A stretch of DNA of 26,343 bases from Bacillota bacterium (lineage in GTDB: Bacteria > Bacillota > Clostridia > Christensenellales > SZUA-584). The notes below the pieces were generated by a model, which saw only the letters and a list, made by a program, of their open reading frames with translations, was not told the DNA's origin and made no database searches. Numbering within the stretch: the stretch's first letter is position 1; every line of letters starts with the position of its first letter. Shown in pieces: positions 8,038 to 13,841 of the stretch. The stretch is taken from contig JAEWCC010000063.1 in assembly GCA_023390815.1 (NCBI GenBank), positions 1-26,343 on the forward strand. Reading direction: 5' to 3'. The translations under genes and the position numbers were made by a program.

Positions 8038-8056
8038 TTTATTGATTATCAATAAA
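8038..8056. promoter_or_regulatory. Perfect 19-base AT-rich palindrome in the divergent regulatory region
   Basis: TTTATTGATTATCAATAAA is perfectly symmetric around position 8047. It lies between the two TAAACGTTTA operators, outside both predicted promoters. It differs in sequence from the LacI-type sites and could bind another regulator, or be an intrinsically bendable spacer. Apart from this, 8000-8180 is AT-rich and shows nothing else. Confidence 0.4.
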
Positions 8057-8180
8057 TTAGTGCGGCCATTTGCACATTACTTGGTTTGTTAATCGTTTTC
8101 TTAATTTTACTACATTTTAACTATCTGGCCTGAATTACTGTCCTTTTTAACATATATGCGGTTATTTTAAGTAAAACGGG

Positions 8181-8209
8181 TTGAATGTTAAACGTTTATG
8201 TGATATTGT
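8181..8209 (+). promoter_or_regulatory. Promoter of the lacI-abfA operon with an embedded TAAACGTTTA operator
   Basis: TTGAAT (8181-8186) and TATTGT (8204-8209) are 17 bases apart. The palindrome TAAACGTTTA occupies 8189-8198, inside the spacer, so a bound repressor would exclude RNA polymerase. This arrangement suits autorepression by the LacI protein encoded directly downstream. Confidence 0.65.
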
Positions 8210-8242
8210 TAACATCATCAACAAGGCATACGAGGTATACGC

Positions 8243-9280
8243 ATGGCTACAATAAGGGAAATATCGGACCGCGCAAACGTATCCATCGCGACGGTCTCCA
8301 AGGTTTTAAACGGCAAGGGCGGGGTCAGTCAGGCCACGATCGACAGCGTGCTGGCCATCGCGCGGGAGCTCAACTACCGCCCGAATCTGACCGCAAGAAG
8401 CCTTAAAAAGGGGCAGAGCCAGACGCTTGGTGTCATTACGGAAGATCTGACCGTTTTCAACACACCGGATATTGTGGACGGCATTGACGCCTACTGCGAA
8501 GCCGAGGACTATCATTACATTTTAGGCAATCTGCGTTTCAATAAGCGCTACGGACATCACCCGCAGGACACAGAGGAGTGCTCTCGGCTCGTGCACGCAC
8601 TCGTTGACACGATGCTATCCAAGCAGGTGGACGGTATCATCTACATCGGCTGCCACAGCCACGCCGTCGTACCCTTAAGCGGTAGCGCCGATATCCCGTT
8701 TGTCTACGCGTACTGCTACAGCACCGATCCCCACGTCCCTTCCGTGCTGTACGACGATCAGAAGGCCGCGTTCGAGGCCACGCAGCTGCTCATCCGGCGC
8801 GGGCATCGCAGTATCGGCATGATTGCAGGGCAATCCGACAGTATCCATACCGCCAACCGTATCCTCGGTCATCAGGAGGCGTTGTTTGCGGGCAGCATCC
8901 CCTACAACCCGCGGCTCACGCTCCACGGCGACTGGGAACGCGATCAAGCCTGCGCGCTGACCGAACAGCTCATCGCTTCGGGCGTGACGGCGATATTCGC
9001 GCACAACGACCTGATGGCGCTGGGCGTGCTCGACTACTGCAGCAAAAACGGCGTTGAGGTGGGACGCGACCTCGCGCTGATCGGCTTCGATAACCGCGAG
9101 ATCGGCACCGTGTGCCGACCGACACTCAGCACGGTATCGCTGCCGCTGTTCGAGATGGGCCAGACCGCGACACACCTGCTGATCGACATGCTCGCGGGGC
9201 GGCATATCCAGTGCGGGCAGAAGCTGATGCTGGCGTGTAACGTGATCGAGCGCGAATCGACCGGGATCGGGGTGCTGTGA
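8243..9280 (+). CDS. LacI-family repressor of the arabinoside genes
   Basis: A 345-residue LacI/GalR regulator. The helix-turn-helix is TIREISDRANVSIATVSKVLNGKG (3-26), and the hinge segment ELNYRPNLTARSLKKGQ precedes the periplasmic-binding-like sensor domain (QTLGVITEDL). Sensor landmarks are VDGIIYIGCHS, LLIRRGHRSIGMIAG, AIFAHNDLMALGVLDYCSKNGVEVGRDLALIGFDN and the late TLSTVSLPLFEMG. It sits between and divergent to the two arabinofuranosidase genes, with identical operators in both promoters, so it most likely represses them until an arabinose-containing sugar binds. Its stop codon overlaps the GH51 start. The effector is an inference. A GAGG ribosome site precedes the ATG. Confidence 0.93.
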   Translation: MATIREISDRANVSIATVSKVLNGKGGVSQATIDSVLAIARELNYRPNLTARSLKKGQSQTLGVITEDLTVFNTPDIVDGIDAYCEAEDYHYILGNLRFNKRYGHHPQDTEECSRLVHALVDTMLSKQVDGIIYIGCHSHAVVPLSGSADIPFVYAYCYSTDPHVPSVLYDDQKAAFEATQLLIRRGHRSIGMIAGQSDSIHTANRILGHQEALFAGSIPYNPRLTLHGDWERDQACALTEQLIASGVTAIFAHNDLMALGVLDYCSKNGVEVGRDLALIGFDNREIGTVCRPTLSTVSLPLFEMGQTATHLLIDMLAGRHIQCGQKLMLACNVIERESTGIGVL

Positions 9281-10785
9281 TGGCACTCAAAGCAAGCATC
9301 CGCATCAATGCAGACGATATCATATCCCCCATCGACGACCGGCTTTATGGCTCTTTCATTGAGCACATGGGCCGCGCCGTGTATACGGGCATCTATGAGC
9401 CGGGCCACCCTGCCGCGGACGCGAACGGCTTTCGGCAGGACGTAATCGACCTGATCCGCCCGCTGAACCTGCCGCTGATCCGGTATCCGGGCGGCAACTT
9501 TGTATCGGGCTACAACTGGGAGGACGGCGTCGGTCCCAAAGGCCAGCGCCCTGTGCGGCCCGAACTCGCATGGTTCGCACTGGAGCCCAATCAGGTGGGC
9601 ACGAACGAGTTCATGGTCTTTTTGAAGAAGGCCGGGGCAACGCCGATGCTCGCCGTCAATCTCGGCACGCGCGGCCCGCAGGATGCCGCGAACCTGCTGG
9701 AGTACTGCAACTTTCCGGGCGGCACGCACTACAGCGACCTGCGCATTTCGCATGGCTATAAAGAGCAGCACAACGTCAAGCTCTGGTGCCTCGGCAACGA
9801 AATGGACGGCCCCTGGCAAATCTGTGCGAAGACCGCCGATGAGTATGGCCGTGCCGCATGTGAAACCGCCAAGATGATGAAATGGCTCGACCCCGCCATC
9901 GAACTGGTGGTGTGCGGCAGCTCGTTCCGCGAGATGCCCACTTTTGGCTCATGGGAGCGCACGGTGCTGCGGCATACATACGAACACGTGGATTATCTCT
10001 CACTGCACACGTATTACATGAACCCGGAGGGCGACGTGCCCACTTTCCTCGCGAGCAACATCAAGATGGACCGCTTCATCCGCGAGGTTGCGGCGATCTG
10101 CGAGGAGATTAAGGCGGAGAAGGGTTCCGATAAGAATATCAAGCTTTCGTTCGACGAGTGGAACGTCTGGTATCACTTCCGAAAGGACTGCGCCGAACCG
10201 CCCAAATGGACCGAGGCGCGGCACATTGAAGAGGAGATATACGATTTTGCGGACGCACTGCTCGTGGGCAGCATGCTCACCACGCTCATCAACAATTCGG
10301 ACGTGGTCAAAATTGCATGCCTCGCGCAGCTCGTCAACACCATCGCGCCCATCATGACGGAGCCGGGCGGCCGTGCGTGGGCGCAAACCATCTATTACCC
10401 GTTCCTGTATACGTCGCGCTTCGGGCGCGGCACGGCACTGAGGTCTCAGGTGGACGCACCGGTTTACAGCTGCGCTGCCGGTGACGATCTCTCCTATATC
10501 GACTGTGCGGCGGTGCGTACCGAGGATGGGCTCACGCTGCTTCTCGTCAATAAAAATCTGGAGCAGGATATCGAATGCCATGTATCCCTTGCGGGCCTGC
10601 CGGTTACCGAAGTCGCCGAATGGACGGCGCTCGCCGGGCATGAGCCCGGCACGGTGAACACGGCGGATCATGCGCCCGTGCAGCCGGTTCGGCTGACGGG
10701 AGCGCAAACCAAGGACGGCGAGGTGACTCTCACGCTGCCGAAGGCATCGTGGAACATGCTGTGTCTGAGCGGACTGAGCGGATAA
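9280..10785 (+). CDS. abfA: GH51 alpha-L-arabinofuranosidase
   Basis: An intracellular family 51 alpha-L-arabinofuranosidase of 501 residues, removing arabinose from arabinan or arabinoxylan oligosaccharides. The TIM barrel carries the conserved RYPGGNFVSGYNWEDGVGP (68-86). The acid/base is E174 in LGNEMDGPWQ and the nucleophile is E293 in SFDEWNVWYHF; Geobacillus AbfA has E175 and E294, so the core aligns nearly residue for residue. A C-terminal beta-sandwich follows from about 380. There is no signal peptide. The ATG at 9280 overlaps the repressor stop as TGATG, with GGGG upstream; a GTG at 9277 is in frame but less likely. The pair LacI-abfA is one operon, giving the alpha-linkage activity to complement the beta-specific GH127 enzyme. 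Confidence 0.95.
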   Translation: MALKASIRINADDIISPIDDRLYGSFIEHMGRAVYTGIYEPGHPAADANGFRQDVIDLIRPLNLPLIRYPGGNFVSGYNWEDGVGPKGQRPVRPELAWFALEPNQVGTNEFMVFLKKAGATPMLAVNLGTRGPQDAANLLEYCNFPGGTHYSDLRISHGYKEQHNVKLWCLGNEMDGPWQICAKTADEYGRAACETAKMMKWLDPAIELVVCGSSFREMPTFGSWERTVLRHTYEHVDYLSLHTYYMNPEGDVPTFLASNIKMDRFIREVAAICEEIKAEKGSDKNIKLSFDEWNVWYHFRKDCAEPPKWTEARHIEEEIYDFADALLVGSMLTTLINNSDVVKIACLAQLVNTIAPIMTEPGGRAWAQTIYYPFLYTSRFGRGTALRSQVDAPVYSCAAGDDLSYIDCAAVRTEDGLTLLLVNKNLEQDIECHVSLAGLPVTEVAEWTALAGHEPGTVNTADHAPVQPVRLTGAQTKDGEVTLTLPKASWNMLCLSGLSG

Positions 10786-10810
10786 AGAATATGCACACGT
10801 TGTTAATGAA

Positions 10811-10847
10811 ATAGACCGCTAATCACCTCAGATGATCAGCGGTCTAT
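10811..10847 (+). terminator. Hairpin downstream of abfA, poor T-run
   Basis: ATAGACCGCT (10811-10820) pairs perfectly with AGCGGTCTAT (10838-10847), 26 bases after the abfA stop. Only ATTCC follows, so it may be a weak terminator or an RNA 3'-end stabiliser. Confidence 0.45.
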
Positions 10848-10992
10848 ATTCCGGAAAGGAAATCGTTTTATCCACAATGCGGCTATGGGCGCATACTTCG
10901 CTTACGCTCACATTTATCTCATGCTCACAAAACCAAAGCCTTCGACTCATCGTCCACACCAGGTGCGCTCAGTTTTGGTTCATACGAGGGTG

Positions 10993-11038
10993 TTTTTAAC
11001 GCTCGCTTCGAATCCTGCATCCCGGCAGCGGAACTAGG
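10993..11038. repeat. Collapsed copy of the tRNA-Gln 3'-end repeat
   Basis: CGCTCGCTTCGAATCCT (11000-11016) recurs at 11141-11157, and GGCAGCGGAACTAGG (11024-11038) recurs as the 3' end of tRNA-Gln (11206-11220). In the second place the two parts are separated by a terminator hairpin; here they abut. The segment looks like a deletion derivative of a duplicated tRNA-Gln end. The remaining bases 10848-10992 and 11039-11110 hold nothing I can name with confidence. Confidence 0.6.
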
Positions 11039-11110
11039 TTGCGTACTTCCCGTGCTGCTTACCGCGCTACAACGGCTGTACTGATACTGCTCCTCGGATC
11101 ACGTCTCGCT

Positions 11111-11136
11111 AAAAACGCGCACACGGGCGCGTTTTT
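11111..11136 (+). terminator. Strong hairpin terminator
   Basis: AAAAACGCGC (11111-11120) pairs with GCGCGTTTTT (11127-11136) across a six-base loop, with further T bases after it on the plus strand. The A-run on the other side makes it usable in both directions. Confidence 0.65.
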
Positions 11137-11147
11137 TATACGCTCGC

Positions 11148-11226
11148 TTCGAATCCTAGTTCCCAGCTGCCAAAACAAAAACGCCCGTAAAGGGCGTTCT
11201 GTTTTGGCAGCGGAACTAGGATTCGA
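11148..11226. repeat. Long inverted repeat joining the tRNA-Gln 3' end to its mirror copy
   Basis: The left arm from 11148 repeats, in inverted orientation, the T-loop, T-stem and acceptor end of tRNA-Gln with a two-base insertion, then CCAAAAC and the terminator stem. The right arm is the tRNA 3' end itself plus its trailer to 11226. The centre is the five-base terminator loop at 11187-11191. Confidence 0.75.
11172..11198 (-). terminator. Rho-independent terminator of the tRNA-6S-tRNA transcript
   Basis: On the minus strand AACGCCC, a five-base loop and GGGCGTT are followed by a T-rich tract (TTTGTTTT). It begins seven bases after the CCA end of tRNA-Gln. Confidence 0.85.
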
Positions 11227-11278
11227 ACCTAGACAATACGAGTCAGAGTCGTAGGTGCTACCGTTACACAATTCCGCT
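11205..11278 (-). tRNA. tRNA-Gln (anticodon CTG)
   Basis: A full cloverleaf on the minus strand. The acceptor arms are AGCGGAA and TTCCGCT. The anticodon stem TACGA/TCGTA encloses the loop CTCTGAC, giving CTG, which reads CAG. The T arm is CTAGG-TTCGAAT-CCTAG, the discriminator is G and CCA is encoded. Length is 74 bases. It is the last RNA of the cluster and is followed by a strong terminator. Confidence 0.95.
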
Positions 11279-11294
11279 ATATTCTTTTATAAGT

Positions 11295-11470
11295 ATATCC
11301 CATGGTGCCGTCCGCCAGGTTTTAACACCTGCCCCTAAAAGCAGGTGGGTGCACTGCCGTAACTTCTGTCCTCCCGTCAAATGCGGGCCCGACATCCGTA
11401 TCCGGACACGCGCTCCCGTAAGTGTACTGTAGGTTTAAAACACAGGCGTCTATTCGAACACCGCAGGATA
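11295..11470 (-). ncRNA. ssrS: 6S RNA
   Basis: This is about 176 bases of non-coding sequence that folds like 6S RNA, the regulator that binds the sigma-A RNA polymerase holoenzyme. The outer stem pairs ATATCC with GGATAT and GGTG with CACC. Inside it CGCC pairs with GGCG and GTTTTAA with TTAAAAC, and a CACCTGC/GCAGGTG hairpin stands in the 3' half. The 5' segment GGTGTTCGAATAGACGCC and the 3' segment TTAAAACCTGGCGGACGG resemble the conserved ends of known 6S RNAs (E. coli GAUGUUCG and CUGCGGCGGCAUC). The 5' end abuts the CCA of tRNA-Val, so tRNA 3' processing could generate it. The assignment rests on recalled consensus and hand folding. Confidence 0.75.
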
Positions 11471-11547
11471 TGGTGGGGTTAATTGGGATCGAACCAACGA
11501 CCTCTACGATGTCAACGTAGCGCTCTAACCAGCTGAGCTATAACCCC
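11471..11547 (-). tRNA. tRNA-Val (anticodon GAC)
   Basis: A full cloverleaf of 77 bases on the minus strand. The acceptor arms are GGGGTTA and TAACCCC, the D arm is GCTCAGCTGGTTAGAGC, and the anticodon stem CTACG/CGTAG encloses TTGACAT, giving GAC. The T loop is TTCGATC, with discriminator A and encoded CCA. It is the first RNA behind the promoter at 11565-11592, and 6S RNA begins at its 3' end. Confidence 0.95.
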
Positions 11548-11564
11548 CCAAAGCCGCAATACAT

Positions 11565-11592
11565 ATTATACACAAACGAGGGTTAAAATCAA
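11565..11592 (-). promoter_or_regulatory. Promoter of the tRNA-Val / 6S / tRNA-Gln cluster
   Basis: On the minus strand TTGATT (11587-11592) and a perfect TATAAT (11565-11570) are 16 bases apart. The predicted start is about ten bases upstream of mature tRNA-Val. No other good promoter is visible between the three RNA genes, and no terminator separates the cluster from the iron-sulfur protein gene upstream. Confidence 0.7.
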
Positions 11593-11606
11593 GCGCTTTT
11601 TTATCG

Positions 11607-12266
11607 TTATTTGCCGAAAGGGCAAACCGCCGCGCAAACTCCGCATACCACACCGCGCCCGATGTGCTGATATTTTTGCTTCATCCAGCGCGAGCAAAGG
11701 GCCGCGTCGACGAGCGCCTCGCGCGCCGTTTCCATTGCCCAGGTGTTGCCTGTAATCGCGCCGCTTGGGCATGCCTTCACGCATTTCTCGCAGCTGCCGC
11801 ACTTTGGCTGCATAATTCCGGGGCTTTCCATCGGCAGGTTCGTCAGCACGGTAGCAAGCCGCACGCGCGGCCCATATTCCCCGGAAATAAACAGCGCCGA
11901 TTTGCCGATAAACCCGAGGCCCGCCATCGTCGCCGCAGTCTTGTGCGGAAAATCGCCCTCCAAACCGCTCTCGCTGGTCGACTGGGATGCGGGAATCGCA
12001 CACGCGTCGTATCCATTCCTCTGTAAATAGATTATGCATTTGAGCGCGCACATATCCAAAAACGCGTTCACGGTGCGGTAGTGCTGAAAATAGCGCTGCG
12101 TCGGGCCGGATTTCACTTCGTCCATCACATTGCCGCTTAAATGCACGCCCAGCGTGATGGAATAAGGCGTTGCTTCAAACCTTTGCGGCAGCAGATTTGA
12201 AAGATCGGCAGTCCCAAAAAGGTCGATGCCTTCTTCAAGCATGCGCCGTTTTATTTCGGCGATCAT
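11607..12266 (-). CDS. QueG-like double [4Fe-4S] cluster protein
   Basis: A 219-residue protein related to the core of epoxyqueuosine reductase (QueG). The middle has HKTAATMAGLGFIGKSALFIS (108-128) and YGPRVRLATVLTNLP, as in QueG. The first cluster motif is C156-C159-C162-C166 in CGSCEKCVKACPSGAI. The second is C208-C211-C215 in CGVCAAVCPFGK, with C191 as a possible fourth ligand. It ends right after the second cluster, so it lacks the C-terminal HEAT-repeat region and is much shorter than QueG. It may be a stand-alone corrinoid- or iron-sulfur redox protein rather than a true queuosine enzyme. A ribosome site GAGGAGA precedes the ATG. The gene is single, reading toward the RNA cluster. Confidence 0.8.
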   Translation of the reverse strand: MIAEIKRRMLEEGIDLFGTADLSNLLPQRFEATPYSITLGVHLSGNVMDEVKSGPTQRYFQHYRTVNAFLDMCALKCIIYLQRNGYDACAIPASQSTSESGLEGDFPHKTAATMAGLGFIGKSALFISGEYGPRVRLATVLTNLPMESPGIMQPKCGSCEKCVKACPSGAITGNTWAMETAREALVDAALCSRWMKQKYQHIGRGVVCGVCAAVCPFGK

Positions 12267-12336
12267 ATATTCTCCTCAACATGTTGTTTGTTAATAAAAT
12301 AACCCTACCATATTTACTGTACTCCTGCAATAATTG

Positions 12337-12345
12337 TGGTATAAT
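12337..12345 (+). promoter_or_regulatory. Extended -10 promoter of the DUF4364 gene
   Basis: TGG followed by TATAAT is an extended -10 element 29 bases before the start codon. No good -35 box is seen at the usual distance. Confidence 0.55.
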
Positions 12346-12374
12346 AGTGTTAACCAGATCAGCGGAGGCACCTC

Positions 12375-12893
12375 ATGCAGATTGAAGCCATTGCACAGAA
12401 TAAACTGCTGATATTGTACCTCTTGAAGTCGATCAACATCCAGCTGTCCGAATTGCAGATATTGCGGATCGTGACAGAGAACGGCTGGATTAATTACTTC
12501 GACCTCAAGGAATGCATGTTCGAGCTTATCGAAAACAAGCTCGTGGAAGAGCGTGAAACGCCCGAGGGCGCTTTCTACGCCCTCTCGGAGCTGGGCCGCA
12601 GCACGCTGTTTTATTTTGAAAAGGAGCTGCTGGGTTCGCTGCGCAAAGCCATCGACGCATATTGCGAAGCCAACCGGGACGACCTGCGCCTGGAGACGGA
12701 GCTCTCGGCGGACTACATCCGCATAGACGAAGGCGAGTACAAGGTGATGCTCAAGGTGCTCGAAAACCAGATTCCCGTGTTCGAACTCAACCTGATCACC
12801 TACTCCAAGGACTCCGCCGAAGCATTTATCAAAAAATGGAAGGAAGCCGCGCCGAGAATTTACAAGAGCACTTACGACAGCCTGGCGGAATAG
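12375..12893 (+). CDS. DUF4364 family protein (winged-helix-like)
   Basis: A 172-residue protein matching the DUF4364 family of Firmicutes. The N-terminal half (residues 1-70) looks like a winged helix: NKLLILYLLKSINIQLSELQILRIV, then a recognition-like segment around DLKECMFELIENKLVEE and the wing GAFYALSELGRSTL. The C-terminal half (85-172) is alpha/beta with charged helices. Members are thought to be DNA-binding regulators, but no target is established. GGAGG lies six bases before the ATG. The gene stands alone and converges with the CPBP protease gene, leaving two bases between their stop codons. Its terminator appears to lie inside the opposing gene (12968-12994). Confidence 0.8.
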   Translation: MQIEAIAQNKLLILYLLKSINIQLSELQILRIVTENGWINYFDLKECMFELIENKLVEERETPEGAFYALSELGRSTLFYFEKELLGSLRKAIDAYCEANRDDLRLETELSADYIRIDEGEYKVMLKVLENQIPVFELNLITYSKDSAEAFIKKWKEAAPRIYKSTYDSLAE

Positions 12894-12895
12894 CC

Positions 12896-13822
12896 TTATG
12901 CGGGCTGCAACGCCCACCATGTGTTGAGCGCGAAGATCGCAGCGCATACGATATAGAAAACGATCATGCCGGCGTTACCAAGCGCCGGCTTTTTCCATGG
13001 TACGGGCGGAGCCCACCATTCATCCGCAAAGCGGATCGATCTCCTGTGTTTAAAGAAATGCACCGCTCCGAAGATGACCCCAACCAGCATCAGCATCCCG
13101 TATATAGATGTATAAGCCATACCGGCGCGTAGCAGCAACGGTGCCACAACGCTCCCCAAAAAGTTGATCCCCACGTGCAGCGCGATGGTATACTCGATTC
13201 GATTGGTAATGGTATAGATATAGCCGAACACGAGCCCCAGACCGAACGCGTAAAACACCTGTGAGAGGTTACCGTGCGCGAGGCCGAACGCCACTGCGGA
13301 GACGACCACGGCGGCCCGCTGCCCGTATCCGCGCAGCCGCCCGATCAGCAGCTTGCGGAAGAACAGCTCCTCCACAACGGGCGCGACGAGCACCATCACG
13401 ACGGCGGTGGTCCATATGTCGCTTTTGTTCACGAGTTCTTCGAGCAGGTTAACCATCTGATTGCCCGACAGGGCGCTGATGATCATCGATATCACGACGC
13501 CAATCAAGTTGCCCGCGTACATAAAAGCGAGGCAGACGAGCGCGATGCTGCCGAGCTGCGCACCTTTGAGCTTTACTTTGGGGACGCCCTGCTGTACCGG
13601 TATGCGCATGAGGATGATATACGCTATCGGCATGGCGACCAGATACTGCGGCAGCATCGCCACCATATAGTAGCCCCATGTGCCCGCTTCGATCCGATAG
13701 CCCATATAAGCAATCGCCCATTGAACGCCGAATTGCAGCGCCATGCTCAGCAGCAGCTGCACAGCCATTGCGATGCCGACGCGCGTATACACTTTCCGGT
13801 TCGCTGTCAGTGCGAGTTCCAT
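12896..13822 (-). CDS. CPBP-family intramembrane metalloprotease
   Basis: A 308-residue membrane protein of the CPBP (Rce1/CAAX protease-like) family, with about eight hydrophobic segments. The signature motifs are EELFFR at 151-156 (two Glu and Arg), FGLAHGN with H183, and HVGINF with H216 and N220, the expected catalytic and metal-binding set. Bacterial members act in peptide maturation, immunity to bacteriocins or protein interaction; the substrate here is unknown. I chose the ATG at 13822 because AAGGCGGGC lies just upstream. A TTG further up (13861) would overlap cobT and has no ribosome site. It follows cobT after 19 bases and is probably co-transcribed with it, though no functional link to cobalamin is known. 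Confidence 0.88.
   Translation of the reverse strand: MELALTANRKVYTRVGIAMAVQLLLSMALQFGVQWAIAYMGYRIEAGTWGYYMVAMLPQYLVAMPIAYIILMRIPVQQGVPKVKLKGAQLGSIALVCLAFMYAGNLIGVVISMIISALSGNQMVNLLEELVNKSDIWTTAVVMVLVAPVVEELFFRKLLIGRLRGYGQRAAVVVSAVAFGLAHGNLSQVFYAFGLGLVFGYIYTITNRIEYTIALHVGINFLGSVVAPLLLRAGMAYTSIYGMLMLVGVIFGAVHFFKHRRSIRFADEWWAPPVPWKKPALGNAGMIVFYIVCAAIFALNTWWALQPA
12968..12994 (+). terminator. Terminator of the DUF4364 gene embedded in the opposing CPBP gene
   Basis: GCCGGCG (12968-12974) pairs with CGCCGGC (12983-12989) across an eight-base loop, followed by TTTTT on the plus strand, 75 bases after the DUF4364 stop codon. It lies wholly inside the 3' coding part of the CPBP gene. Confidence 0.75.
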
Positions 13823-13841
13823 AAGCGCCCGCCTTTCGTTA

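Noticed and set aside
7949..8198. CcpA cre sites at the arabinofuranosidase promoters
   Set aside because: The centre fits, but the outer TG and CA positions of the cre consensus are not met at either site. A local LacI protein explains the identical palindromes better.
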